Of a stretch of 33,979 nucleotides of DNA, positions 1 through 7,810 are shown piece after piece; position 1 is the first letter of the stretch; each line of letters opens with the position of its first letter. Source of the stretch: a bacterium (lineage in GTDB: Bacteria; Elusimicrobiota; Elusimicrobia; UBA1565; UBA9628); assembly GCA_021799485.1 (NCBI GenBank), contig JAJZAK010000025.1, positions 1-33,979 of the forward strand. The letters are read 5' to 3'. The position numbers and the translations under genes were made by a program. A model generated the notes under the pieces. That model saw only the letters and a program-made list of their open reading frames with translations, was not told where the DNA came from and searched no databases.

Positions 1-147
1 GGCTATCGGTATCCCCACGATTTTCCCGGCCACTATACGCCGCAGCTCTACATGCCCGATCCCGTCGAATTTTACCAGCCGGGCGACGAGGGCGACGAGA
101 AGCGGCTTAAGGAACGGCTCAAGAGGCCGTCGAAGGAATCGAAATAG
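1..147 (+). CDS. rarA: RarA (MgsA) AAA+ recombination factor, C-terminal end
   Basis: Partial gene entering from the left edge and ending at TAG 145-147; 48 residues are visible. The tail reads GYRYPHDFPGHY followed by a LYMPD and an FYQPGDEG segment, which matches the conserved C-terminal tetramerisation domain of RarA/MgsA/WRNIP1 ATPases (family form: YPHDYPG...QQYLPD...FYEP). RarA acts at stalled replication forks with SSB. The ATPase core lies outside the window, so the call rests on the tail only. A basic extension rich in Lys/Arg/Ser ends the protein. Confidence 0.8.
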   Translation, partial: GYRYPHDFPGHYTPQLYMPDPVEFYQPGDEGDEKRLKERLKRPSKESK

Positions 148-204
148 GCAGGAGCGCGCCGACCGTGCGCGATAAATAGGCATGATGTCCCCCGATTCCC
201 CGCC

Positions 205-603
205 ATGGCCGACCTGAAAAAGAAGCTCCAGGAGGAGCTGGAGGCCTCGCGCCGCCACCTGGGATACAGCTACGACAAGGTCCGGGCGATCCCTCTCGAC
301 GGGCCCTTGGGCGAGGAGGAGATGGAGACCCTCGAGAGTTTCTCAAGCCGCTTCGCGAGGCATTCCGACCTGATCGTCTCGAAGTATTGGCGGATGCTCG
401 CGCGTGAGAAAGACCCGGCGTTTCGTGGATCTCCGATCAACGTCATCAGCCTGGGCGAAAAATACGGCTGGATCTCGGATGCCGCGGCTTGACGGCGCAT
501 CCGGGAGTTGCGCAACGTCGCGGCGCGCGAATATGAGTCGGAGGACATCCGGGCCCTCTACAAGGAGCTGGTGCGCCTCGCCCCCATCTTCTGCGTTTTC
601 GAT
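205..603 (+). pseudogene. HEPN (HepT-like) toxin, interrupted by TGA
   Basis: An open frame starts at ATG 205 and stops at TGA 490-492 after 95 codons. The same frame continues beyond the stop with clearly homologous sequence (RRIRELRNVAAREYES, then ALYKELVRLAP), as expected of the C-terminal half of an HI0074/HepT HEPN protein of about 130-145 residues. The stop sits where this family often carries Trp, so TGG to TGA is the simplest explanation. The RNase motif R-x4-H-x-Y reads R-N-V-A-A-R-E-Y, so the catalytic His is Arg. The frame runs on past the MNT start without a stop, so the 3' end may also be frameshifted. TGA is a normal stop elsewhere (hrcA, grpE), so recoding is unlikely. Partner: the MNT gene at 602. 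Confidence 0.65.
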
Positions 604-895
604 GAGGCTTCCCGAGCGGGAGCGCGCCGCTCTCCGGGAGATCGTCCGCCGCGCCGACCCGGCGGCCGAGGTCTGCCTTTACGGTTCGCGCGCCGACGAC
701 GCGCTCAAGGGAGGAGACATCGATCTTTTGATCGTCTCCGAGCGGCTGACGCTGGCCGACAAATTGGATTTCCTGGTCCAAATGAAGGACGCCTTGGGCG
801 AGCGGAGAATCGACATTCTCATCAGAACTTCCGAGTCGGCCCGCTCGGATCCTTTCGCGCGCGATGTTCTTAAAAAAACCGCCCGACGGCTTTAG
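602..895 (+). CDS. MNT-type minimal nucleotidyltransferase (HepT antitoxin type)
   Basis: 97-residue protein starting at ATG 602 and ending TAG 893-895. It carries the polymerase-beta-like signature YGSRA, then GGDIDLL, with the two metal-binding Asp residues in D-I-D spacing, followed by the helix seen in MNT proteins. MNT proteins pair with HEPN toxins and, in characterised HepT/MntA systems, block the toxin by adenylylating the Tyr of its R-x4-H-x-Y motif. Here the toxin gene upstream is broken while the MNT looks intact in length and motif. No clear ribosome-binding site precedes it, which suits translational coupling to the original toxin frame. Confidence 0.75.
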   Translation: MRLPERERAALREIVRRADPAAEVCLYGSRADDALKGGDIDLLIVSERLTLADKLDFLVQMKDALGERRIDILIRTSESARSDPFARDVLKKTARRL

Positions 896-1005
896 CCGCG
901 GGATCGCCCCGGCGAGCCTGGATCGGAGCTTGCGCTCTGCGCCGCGTCGCCAGCCAGCAGCCAGCCTTGAGTCCCGCCCGGCGAAAATGGTTTGATGCTC
1001 CCATC

Positions 1006-1647
1006 ATGACCATCATTCCCCACGTCATCGAGCGCGCCCCGCAGGCGGGCTCCCTCATCACCTACGACATCTATTCGAGGCTCCTTCGCGACCGGATCAT
1101 CTTCGTCGGCGGCTACGAGGGGGAGTTCACGACCGAATCGGCCAACGCCCTCATCGCCCAGATGCTCTACTTGAACGCCGAGGACAACTCGAAGGACATC
1201 AACCTCTACATCAATTCCCCGGGCGGCATGGTCACGGCGGGCCTCGCGGTCTACGACACCATGCAGTACATCAAGGCCCCGATCACCACGATCTGCATCG
1301 GCATGGCGATGTCGTTCGGCGCGGTCATCCTCGCCGCGGGGACCAAGGGCCGCCGCTTCGCCCTCCCCTATTCGCGCATCATGATCCACCAGCCGCTCGT
1401 GGGAGGGATCTCCGGCCAGGCGACCGACATCATCGTCGAGGCGAAGGAGATGGCCTACACCCGGGAGACCCTGGAGAAGATCATGGCCCGCCACACGGGG
1501 CAGTCCGTCGAGAAGGTCTCCAAGGACATGGAGCGCAACTATTACATGTCCGCCGAGGAGGCCAAGGCCTACGGGATCATCGACGAGGTCATCGCGGCCT
1601 CCAAGCTTCCCGGCCTCGACGGGCCCAAGGCCAAGAGCGGCCGGTAG
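1006..1647 (+). CDS. clpP: ClpP-family serine protease with Asn in the catalytic triad
   Basis: 213 residues, normal for ClpP. ATG 1006 is preferred over an in-frame TTG at 967 because the protein then begins MTIIPHVIER, close to typical ClpP N-termini. Family features are clear: YINSPGG, the nucleophile Ser103 in GMAMSFGA, and His128 in MIHQP. The third triad position, Asp in most ClpPs (ER-D before the SAEEA helix), reads MERNYYMSAEEA, so Asn178 replaces Asp. ClpP forms a 14-mer fed by ClpX/ClpA-type ATPases to degrade cytosolic proteins. An Asn triad is known in Listeria ClpP1, which has low intrinsic activity and works in mixed barrels. No clpX or tig lies next to it here, so a second clpP may exist elsewhere. 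Confidence 0.92.
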   Translation: MTIIPHVIERAPQAGSLITYDIYSRLLRDRIIFVGGYEGEFTTESANALIAQMLYLNAEDNSKDINLYINSPGGMVTAGLAVYDTMQYIKAPITTICIGMAMSFGAVILAAGTKGRRFALPYSRIMIHQPLVGGISGQATDIIVEAKEMAYTRETLEKIMARHTGQSVEKVSKDMERNYYMSAEEAKAYGIIDEVIAASKLPGLDGPKAKSGR

Positions 1648-1670
1648 GCGGGAAGTCCGGTCCCGGCTTC

Positions 1671-1700
1671 TTGACAGAGCGGCGGCCGCCGCCTTATAAT
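1671..1700 (+). promoter_or_regulatory. Sigma70-type promoter of the hrcA-grpE-dnaK operon
   Basis: A perfect -35 TTGACA (1671-1676) and a perfect -10 TATAAT (1695-1700) are separated by 18 bp. The predicted transcription start falls around 1707, inside the CIRCE element, so HrcA bound there would block initiation. Confidence 0.85.
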
Positions 1701-1704
1701 ATTT

Positions 1705-1731
1705 TTAGCAGTCTTTGTTATGGAGTGCTAA
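1705..1731 (+). promoter_or_regulatory. CIRCE operator (HrcA binding site)
   Basis: TTAGCAGTC, a 9-nt spacer, then GAGTGCTAA. The right arm matches the CIRCE consensus exactly; the left arm differs by one base (TTAGCACTC is the consensus). It lies just after the -10 box and ends 6 nt before the hrcA start. The GGAG at 1722-1725, which probably serves as the hrcA ribosome-binding site, overlaps the start of the right arm. Confidence 0.93.
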
Positions 1732-1737
1732 TTTACA

Positions 1738-2841
1738 ATGAGACGCACGGCCCCCGAAGTCGCCGAGAAGAGGAAAAAGGATCTCCTGCAATGGACGATC
1801 CATTATTACCTTAGGACCTCCCGCCCGGTCCCTTCCGCGGTCATCGCCGAGGAATCGGGGCTTGATCTCTCGCCCGCCCGCATCCGCTCGCTTCTCCAGG
1901 AGCTCGACGAGGAAGGCTACCTTCATCAGCCGCACACCTCCGCGGGCCGCGCGCCCACGGACAAGGGCTATCGCTTCTTCGTGGACTATCTCATGGATGT
2001 CCAGCGCCTGGCGGAGCGCGAGAAGGAAAGGATCGAGAAGCGCTATGACGAGGGGCTTTCCGAGCTGGACTCCCTTCTTTCCGAGACCTCCCGCCTCCTC
2101 TCGAAGTCATCGCGGGCGGCGGGTCTCGCCCTCGCGGTGCCGTTGTCCTCCCAAGGCTTGAAGCGCCTGGAGCTTGTCCGGCTCGACTCCAGGCATCTCC
2201 TGGGCGTTCTCGTCACGGAGTCGGGGCTCATTCGCCATTGGACGATTTCCATGGAGAACACCCCGGATGCCGGGCGGCTCGCGACCGTCAACCGCTTCCT
2301 CGCCGAGGCGGCGCGGGGACAGCCGCTCGCCGGCGTCAAGGCGGCTCTCTCCCGGAAGCTCGCTTACATGGAAGCCGAGTTCAAGAATCTCCTGGAGGCG
2401 GCGAAGGCGACCATGGCGTCCTTGGATCATCTGTCCGAGGAGGATTCTTTTTATTTGTCGGGGACCGACAATATTCTCGAGCGCGCCGAGGAAATCGGCG
2501 ACATGCGGACCGTCCAAGCCCTGATGCGCTGGGTCGGGGAGAAGGAGTCCCTGGCGGGACTGTTGCGATCGGAAATGGAGAAGGCCGTCGCGAAGGCCTC
2601 GGCGCCGGAACAGCCGAACGCTTCCGCGGTGCGCGTGTGCATCGGGGAGGAGATGGGGACGCCGGAGCTCGCGGGGCTCAGCCTCATCACGACCGCCTAT
2701 CGCCATAAGGGGCGTCCCGTGGGCGTGCTGGGGATTCTGGGAACGAAGCGGATGGCCTATCCCCGCATGATGAGCCTCTTGAGCTATTTGGGCGATCTCG
2801 TGAGCCAGAAGCTCGAGGGATGGGACGAGGAAAATTCATGA
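1738..2841 (+). CDS. hrcA: HrcA heat-inducible transcription repressor
   Basis: 367 residues, slightly longer than the usual 340-350. The N-terminal winged helix (about residues 1-70) carries the typical SGLDLSPARIRSLLQELDEEG stretch and the LHQPHTSAGRAPTDKGYRFF loop. The long C-terminal regulatory domain ends with GVLGILGTKRMAYPRM. HrcA represses class I heat-shock genes by binding CIRCE and needs GroE for folding, which couples repression to chaperone load. A CIRCE site directly upstream shows autoregulation. The stop overlaps the grpE start (ATGA 2838-2841). Confidence 0.96.
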   Translation: MRRTAPEVAEKRKKDLLQWTIHYYLRTSRPVPSAVIAEESGLDLSPARIRSLLQELDEEGYLHQPHTSAGRAPTDKGYRFFVDYLMDVQRLAEREKERIEKRYDEGLSELDSLLSETSRLLSKSSRAAGLALAVPLSSQGLKRLELVRLDSRHLLGVLVTESGLIRHWTISMENTPDAGRLATVNRFLAEAARGQPLAGVKAALSRKLAYMEAEFKNLLEAAKATMASLDHLSEEDSFYLSGTDNILERAEEIGDMRTVQALMRWVGEKESLAGLLRSEMEKAVAKASAPEQPNASAVRVCIGEEMGTPELAGLSLITTAYRHKGRPVGVLGILGTKRMAYPRMMSLLSYLGDLVSQKLEGWDEENS

Positions 2842-3377
2842 CCTCCGGCGGCGCAGGCGACAACGGCGTCCCCGCTCCCGGCCCCGAGGCCATGCCGGAG
2901 CCGAAGGCGGGACCGGCTCCCGCCGCGGAGCCCGATTATTTCAACCAACTCCTGACGCTCAAGGCGGAGTTCGAAAATTACAGGAAGAGGGTCGACCGGG
3001 AGCGTCCCGAGTATTACAAGAGAGGGAAGGCGGAGCTTCTGCTGAAGCTTCTGCCGATTCACGATCTCCTGCGCCGGGCTCACGAGCAGATCCAGGTTTC
3101 GCACGCCAAGAGCGAGCTCGCCAAGGGGATGGAGGGGATATTCCGCGAGTTCGAGAAGATTTTCAAGGCCGAGGGGGCGTCCCCCATGGACGCTCTCGGC
3201 AAGCCTTACGACGCCCGGGCCCACGAGGTGATCGGGATCGTCGAGAAAGACGACGCCGACGAAGGCACCGTCGTCGAGGTGCTCGAGAACGGCTTCATTT
3301 TGAACGGCGACGTCTTGCGGACCGCCAAGGTGCGGGTCGTGAAACAAATTGCGAAACGGGAGGAGAAGTTGAAATGA
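2838..3377 (+). CDS. grpE: GrpE nucleotide exchange factor of DnaK
   Basis: 179 residues. Start ATG 2838 is chosen over the in-frame ATG 2820 because it overlaps the hrcA stop and has GAGG at proper distance. After a Pro/Ala-rich tail (about 1-35), the coiled coil begins near LTLKAEFENYRKRVDRE, followed by the helix bundle and the beta-wing domain (KPYDARAHEVIG, GTVVEVLENGF, VRVVK). GrpE dimers release ADP from DnaK and act as a thermosensor. The gene is coupled to the small gene downstream by ATGA at 3374-3377. Confidence 0.95.
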   Translation: MTSGGAGDNGVPAPGPEAMPEPKAGPAPAAEPDYFNQLLTLKAEFENYRKRVDRERPEYYKRGKAELLLKLLPIHDLLRRAHEQIQVSHAKSELAKGMEGIFREFEKIFKAEGASPMDALGKPYDARAHEVIGIVEKDDADEGTVVEVLENGFILNGDVLRTAKVRVVKQIAKREEKLK

Positions 3378-3607
3378 AGAAAGTTAAACGGAGCACGGAG
3401 AAGGTTTTTTGCGAGTATTGTGGGGAGCCGCTCGCGGTCGGGCGGCACGCCATTCCATTGGATTTAGCGAAGCAAGATCCTCAAGCATGTCCTAAGTGCG
3501 GGAAGAACACATTTCCAGCATGCATGCTGGGCCTTGGACATTTTGTCTACGCATGTGAAAAGTGCGAGTATCACTGGAGCAATATTGATGAGCGACAGAC
3601 TAGATGA
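3374..3607 (+). CDS. Small zinc-ribbon-like protein of unknown function
   Basis: 77 residues. Three CxxC pairs (Cys13/16, Cys39/42, Cys61/64) plus Cys50, His25, His56 and His67 suggest one or two zinc sites; the fold resembles a zinc ribbon. I do not recognise a named family. The gene sits between grpE and dnaK, overlapping both grpE and the next small gene by ATGA, so it is co-translated with the heat-shock operon. Codon use is visibly more AT-rich than grpE or dnaK, which suggests later acquisition. A role in redox or zinc stress beside DnaK is conceivable but unsupported. Confidence 0.7.
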   Translation: MKKVKRSTEKVFCEYCGEPLAVGRHAIPLDLAKQDPQACPKCGKNTFPACMLGLGHFVYACEKCEYHWSNIDERQTR

Positions 3608-3903
3608 AGATGAATCTGGCCGGCAAAATCTGTCAGATCTACGTGCAAGCGGGGTCGCGGTCGGCACTAGAAGCACTTTTGGGCATTGCTGGCAAGGGTA
3701 ACGAGAGTCGGAGGCAAAGGGAACCTTTGCCGGTAGCCTTTACAGCCAAGGTGCTTGATTGTGTTGCCGAGGGGCTGTTGGTGGCGGAAGCGCGCGCACA
3801 TGGCGCGCTGGTGAATACAAAGTGGCTTATTCCTTGGGGAAGCATTGCGTTTACCCATGTCCGGGAAGCAAGTCCAAAAATCAACGAGGAGAAAAAGTCA
3901 TGA
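3604..3903 (+). CDS. Small unknown protein between grpE and dnaK
   Basis: 99 residues starting at ATG 3604 in an ATGA overlap with the preceding gene; a second ATG lies at 3610. The stop TGA 3901-3903 overlaps the dnaK start. The C-terminal part ([20 protein letters not shown]) looks like beta strands of a small barrel, loosely like Sm-like or PRC-type folds, but no family is recognised. Base composition is less GC-rich than dnaK. The last codons contain GAGGAG, which is the dnaK ribosome-binding site, so translation of this frame would run straight into dnaK initiation. Confidence 0.65.
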   Translation: MKMNLAGKICQIYVQAGSRSALEALLGIAGKGNESRRQREPLPVAFTAKVLDCVAEGLLVAEARAHGALVNTKWLIPWGSIAFTHVREASPKINEEKKS

Positions 3904-5768
3904 GCAAGATCATCGGCATTGATTTGGGGACGTCGAACACGGCCGCGGCCGTCATGGAAGGAGGCCGCTCGACCATCATACCGTCGGCGGAAGGCACGAG
4001 CCTCGGCGGGAAGGCCTTCCCGTCTTACGTCGCCTTCGCCAAGGACGGCCAGCTCCTCGTGGGGGAGCCCGCGCGCCGGCAGGCCGTGGCGAACCCCGAG
4101 GGGACCTTCATGGCCTTCAAGCGCAAGATGGGCAGCGACCATAAATACAAGGCCCCGAACGGCAAGGAATACGCCCCGCAGCAGCTTTCAGCCTTCCTTC
4201 TTCAGAAGGTCAAGCGCGACGCCGAGGCTTTCCTGGGAGACAAGGTCGAGAAGGCCGTCATCACCGTTCCGGCCTATTTCAACGACAACCAGCGCCAGGC
4301 GACGAAGGACGCCGGAACGATCGCGGGGCTCGAGGTCGTGCGCATCGTCAATGAGCCGACGGCGGCATGTCTCGCCTATGGGCTCGACAAGAAGGGCAAG
4401 GAGGAGAAAATCCTCGTCTTTGACCTGGGAGGCGGCACGCTCGACGTCACGATCATGGACTTCGGCGGCGGCGTTTTCGAAGTCATCTCCACATCCGGGG
4501 ACACCCAGCTGGGCGGGACCGATATGGACAACGCCTTGATCGAGCATATCGCGGGCGAATTCCGCAAGGAAACCGGTTTCGACGTGCGCCAGGATCCCAT
4601 GGCGCTCCAGAGGGTGCGGGAGGCGGCCGAAAAGGCGAAAATCGAGCTCTCCTCCACCATGGAGACGGACCTCAATCTCCCTTACCTGACCGCCGTGGAC
4701 AACGTCCCCAAGCACTTGGCGACGAGGCTCACCCGCGCCAAACTCGAGGCCCTGGTGGACCCGATCGTCAAGCGCTGCAAGGCCTCGATCGATCAGGCCC
4801 TCTCCGACGGCAAGATGAAGACCTCGGACATCACGAGGATCATCCTCGTCGGCGGCCCCACCCGGATGCCCGTCGTCCAGAAATTCGTCGAGGACTACGT
4901 CGGACGCAAGGTCGAGCGCGGGGTGGACCCGATGGAGTGCGTCGCGACCGGCGCCGCGGTCCAGGCCGCGGTCCTGACGGGCGAGGTGAAGGACGTCCTG
5001 CTCCTCGACGTCACGCCGCTGACCCTCGGGATCGAGACCCTGGGCGGGGTGATGACGCCCTTGATCGAGCGCAACACCACGATCCCGGTCGAGAAGTCCA
5101 ACGTCTTCTCGACCGCCTCGGACAACCAGCCCGCCGTCACGGTGAACGTCCTTCAAGGCGAGCGCCCGATGGCGAAGGACAACGTCGTTCTGGGCCGCTT
5201 CGACTTGGACGGCATCCCGCCCGCTCCGCGGGGAGTCCCCCAGATCAAGGTCACCTTCGCGATCGACGCGAACGGGATCCTCAACGTCAAGGCCGAGGAC
5301 CTCGGCACGAAGAAGGTCCAGCACATCGCGATCACGGCGCCGCACAAGCTCTCCAAGGACGAGGTCGAGAAGTTTGTCAAGGAGGCCGAGGCCCACGCCG
5401 AAGAGGACAAGCGCTCCAAGGATAAGATCCAGGCGAAAAACGAGGCCGACACCGTCCTCTACTCCTCCGAGAAGGCCCTGCGCGACCATGGCGACAAGAT
5501 CTCGCAGGAAGAACGCGCCCAGGTCGAGCGCGCCGTCTCGGACCTCAAGGAAGCGCTCAAGGCCGACGACGTCGATCGCATGAACAAGGCGAAGGACGAT
5601 CTCCTCAAGGCCTCGCATAAGCTCGCCGAGGAGATCTACAAGACCGCCGCGGCCGCTGGGAAGTCGGGCGGCGGAGACGGCGCGGGCGCGCATGCCAACG
5701 GCAAGAACGGCAATGCCAAGGAAGGCACGGTCGTCGACGCCGAGGTGGTCGACGAGGAGAAAAAATAA
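3900..5768 (+). CDS. dnaK: DnaK (Hsp70) chaperone
   Basis: 622 residues, normal length. Start ATG 3900 has GAGGAG 8 nt upstream and overlaps the preceding stop. The ATPase domain (about 1-370) shows [18 protein letters not shown] (GTSN instead of the common GTTN), [13 protein letters not shown] and [10 protein letters not shown]. The [11 protein letters not shown] linker opens the substrate domain, and a helical lid ends in an acidic tail ([12 protein letters not shown]) that fits GrpE/DnaJ-dependent bacterial DnaK. It binds exposed hydrophobic segments in an ATP cycle driven by the DnaJ and GrpE encoded beside it. Regulation is by CIRCE/HrcA at the operon head. Confidence 0.98.
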   Translation: MSKIIGIDLGTSNTAAAVMEGGRSTIIPSAEGTSLGGKAFPSYVAFAKDGQLLVGEPARRQAVANPEGTFMAFKRKMGSDHKYKAPNGKEYAPQQLSAFLLQKVKRDAEAFLGDKVEKAVITVPAYFNDNQRQATKDAGTIAGLEVVRIVNEPTAACLAYGLDKKGKEEKILVFDLGGGTLDVTIMDFGGGVFEVISTSGDTQLGGTDMDNALIEHIAGEFRKETGFDVRQDPMALQRVREAAEKAKIELSSTMETDLNLPYLTAVDNVPKHLATRLTRAKLEALVDPIVKRCKASIDQALSDGKMKTSDITRIILVGGPTRMPVVQKFVEDYVGRKVERGVDPMECVATGAAVQAAVLTGEVKDVLLLDVTPLTLGIETLGGVMTPLIERNTTIPVEKSNVFSTASDNQPAVTVNVLQGERPMAKDNVVLGRFDLDGIPPAPRGVPQIKVTFAIDANGILNVKAEDLGTKKVQHIAITAPHKLSKDEVEKFVKEAEAHAEEDKRSKDKIQAKNEADTVLYSSEKALRDHGDKISQEERAQVERAVSDLKEALKADDVDRMNKAKDDLLKASHKLAEEIYKTAAAAGKSGGGDGAGAHANGKNGNAKEGTVVDAEVVDEEKK

Positions 5769-5795
5769 CGCCGGCGGCAAAAGAGGCCGCCGGCG
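5769..5795 (+). other. Hairpin between dnaK and dnaJ
   Basis: Perfect 10-bp GC-only stem (5769-5778 with 5786-5795) closed by a 7-nt AAAAGAG loop, directly after the dnaK stop. No U-tract follows, so a full intrinsic terminator is unlikely. It more probably protects the dnaK message or lowers read-through into dnaJ, giving less DnaJ than DnaK. Confidence 0.7.
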
Positions 5796-5821
5796 GCTGA
5801 TGAGGCTCGCGGGCATGAATC

Positions 5822-6976
5822 ATGGCTGACGACTACTATTCCATCCTGGGCGTGCCCCGCAACGCTTCGGACGCCGAGGTCAAGTCGGCCTTCCGCAAGC
5901 TCGCGATGAAGCACCACCCCGACCGCAACGCGGGCAACAAGGACGCGGAGGCCAAATTCAAAAAAATCAACCAGGCCTACGAGACGCTCTCCGACCCGAA
6001 GAAGCGGCGTCTCTACGACCAGTTCGGCGAGGCCGCGGTCTCGGGGGCGGCGGGGGCCGGACGCCCCCATCCCGAGGGCTTCTCGGACTTCGGCGGCGCC
6101 GACATGGGGGAGATGTTCGGAGACATCTTCGAGCAGTTCTTCGGCGGGGCGGGCCGCCGCGGCGGCTCCCGGAGCTCCGCGAAGGGCGCGGACCTCAAAT
6201 ACGAGGTCGGCATCAGCCTGGACGACGCCTTTCATGGGACCGAGATGCCGGTGGCCTTCTCACGGGTTTCTCGCTGCAAGACCTGCCGCGGGACGGGGGC
6301 CATGCCCGGAACGGGGCTCAAGCGCTGCTCCACCTGCCGCGGGACGGGCCGCGTCCAGTACGCGCAGGGTTTTTTCTCTCTTTCCCAGGTCTGCCCCGAT
6401 TGCGGCGGCCAGGGAGACGTCGTCGAAAAACCCTGCCCCGACTGCGGGGGAAAGGGCCGCATACGCTCCCAGGCGCAGCTCTCCGTGAAGATACCGCCCG
6501 GCATCTACGACGGCGCGACGCTGCGCGTCGCCGGAGAGGGCGACGCCGGCCCCCGCGGCGGGGAGCCCGGGGATCTCTATGTGCTCGTGCGCGTCAAGGC
6601 CGACCCGCGGTTCGAGCGGCGCGAGGACGATTTGATCTATGAAAAGCCGCTCGACATCGCGGAGGCCGCCCTGGGCGCCACGGTCGACGTCCCGACCCTC
6701 GACGACGCTTCCGCCTCGATCAAGATTCCGCCCGGCTCCCAGCATGGGACCCTGCTGAGGCTTCGGGAGCGCGGCATGCCGCGGCTCAATCATCGCGGCC
6801 GCGGCGATCTCCTGGTCAGGCTTAAAGTCGAGGTCCCCAGGCATCTCAACGACCGGCAGCGCGTCCTGCTCGAGGAGTTCGCCCGGACCTTGCGCCATGA
6901 TGGAGGAGGCGCGCAGGACCCTTCCAAGGATCCGCAGCAAGACAGCGGCATTTTTAAGAAGATCTTCGGGCATTAA
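5822..6976 (+). CDS. dnaJ: DnaJ (type I Hsp40) co-chaperone
   Basis: 384 residues. The J-domain (about 1-70) contains the HPD triad in [10 protein letters not shown] Gly/Phe-rich region follows (about 75-120), then four CxxCxGxG zinc motifs ([32 protein letters not shown]) and the C-terminal substrate-binding domain. It stimulates DnaK ATPase and delivers clients. It lies 53 bp after dnaK, separated by a hairpin. Its TAA stop directly abuts the GTG start of rsmE. Confidence 0.97.
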   Translation: MADDYYSILGVPRNASDAEVKSAFRKLAMKHHPDRNAGNKDAEAKFKKINQAYETLSDPKKRRLYDQFGEAAVSGAAGAGRPHPEGFSDFGGADMGEMFGDIFEQFFGGAGRRGGSRSSAKGADLKYEVGISLDDAFHGTEMPVAFSRVSRCKTCRGTGAMPGTGLKRCSTCRGTGRVQYAQGFFSLSQVCPDCGGQGDVVEKPCPDCGGKGRIRSQAQLSVKIPPGIYDGATLRVAGEGDAGPRGGEPGDLYVLVRVKADPRFERREDDLIYEKPLDIAEAALGATVDVPTLDDASASIKIPPGSQHGTLLRLRERGMPRLNHRGRGDLLVRLKVEVPRHLNDRQRVLLEEFARTLRHDGGGAQDPSKDPQQDSGIFKKIFGH

Positions 6977-7810
6977 GTGCCCCAATTTTTCCTGCCGCCG
7001 GAGGGCTTGAGCGGAGAACGTTTCCGCCTTTCGGGACGGGAAGCCGGGCACGCCGGGAAGTCGCTTCGCCTGGAGCCGGGGGACTTCGTCGAGCTCTTCG
7101 ACGGCTCCGGGCGGCGGTTCGAGGGCGCGATCGAGACCGTCGGACGGGACGGCGCGATCGAGGGGAGGATCGTCGGCGTCCGGGCGGCGCCCTCTTCCGC
7201 GGCGGTCCCGCGAGTGACGCTTTATCTGGCCCTTCTCAAGTCCCGCGGCTGGGATTGGGCCGTCGAGAAGGCGACGGAACTCGGCGTTTCCAGCGTCGCC
7301 GCCGTCTCCTGCGAGCGCTCCGTCGTGCGCCTGGAGTCGCCGGACAAAATCGAATCCTTCCTCGCTCGTTCCCGGCGCGTCGCCATGGCCGCGTCCAAGC
7401 AAAGCGGCCGTCCGGAGCTTCCCGTTCTTGAGCCGCCGCGGCCGTTCCAGGAGGCGCTCGCGCGGGCGCTCAAGGAAGGCCCGGCTCTCCTCGCATGGGA
7501 AGGCGCGGCCCGTTGGGCTCGGATCGCCGTCCCGGAAGGCCTTCAGAAGGAGATCAACAACGGCGAGGCTCCGGGTCCCGGCTTTCGCCGGGACGACGGA
7601 TCTATCGGCGTCTTCATCGGCCCGGAGGGGGGTTTTAGTCCGCGCGAGATCGAGGAGGCTCGACGCTCGAAAACGGCCTTCTTCGGGCTCGGGCCGAATG
7701 TCCTGCGCTCCGAGACGGCGGCCGTCGCGGCCTTGAGCGCCCTCTTTTACGAACTGGCGGGCGATCCCGCCCGGCCCGGCGGCGGAACCGGCTCCAAAAG
7801 CTTCCGATAG
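6977..7810 (+). CDS. rsmE: RsmE 16S rRNA m3U1498 methyltransferase
   Basis: 277 residues, starting GTG immediately after the dnaJ stop. The N-terminal PUA-like part (FFLPPEG...LSGREAGHAGKSLRL) precedes the SPOUT methyltransferase domain with EKATELGV, GPEGGFSPREIE and LGPNVLRSETAA, which form the knotted SAM site. The enzyme methylates N3 of U1498 in 16S rRNA using SAM; a dnaJ-rsmE link is common in bacteria. Residues around 190-208 (EINNGEAPGPGFRRDDGS) look like an insertion before GPEGGF, encoded by a perfect DNA palindrome. The 3' end overlaps the convergent channel gene by 64 bp. Confidence 0.94.
   Translation: MPQFFLPPEGLSGERFRLSGREAGHAGKSLRLEPGDFVELFDGSGRRFEGAIETVGRDGAIEGRIVGVRAAPSSAAVPRVTLYLALLKSRGWDWAVEKATELGVSSVAAVSCERSVVRLESPDKIESFLARSRRVAMAASKQSGRPELPVLEPPRPFQEALARALKEGPALLAWEGAARWARIAVPEGLQKEINNGEAPGPGFRRDDGSIGVFIGPEGGFSPREIEEARRSKTAFFGLGPNVLRSETAAVAALSALFYELAGDPARPGGGTGSKSFR
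7575..7594 (+). repeat. REP-like palindrome inside rsmE
   Basis: GTCCCGGC-TTTC-GCCGGGAC: a perfect 8-bp stem with a 4-nt loop within coding sequence, translated as part of PGPGFRRDDG. Short palindromes reading like this in one frame, and as PAKAG-type peptides on the other strand, are typical of REP-like elements inserted into genes. I see no second full copy in this window. Confidence 0.55.

Noticed and set aside
490-492. TGA as a sense codon (Trp) in the HEPN gene
   Set aside because: hrcA, grpE and several other intact genes here end at TGA in tight overlaps, so TGA is a normal stop.
4188-5816. A 542-codon minus-strand frame opposite dnaK
   Set aside because: Antisense shadow of a clearly real dnaK; no domain-like pattern.
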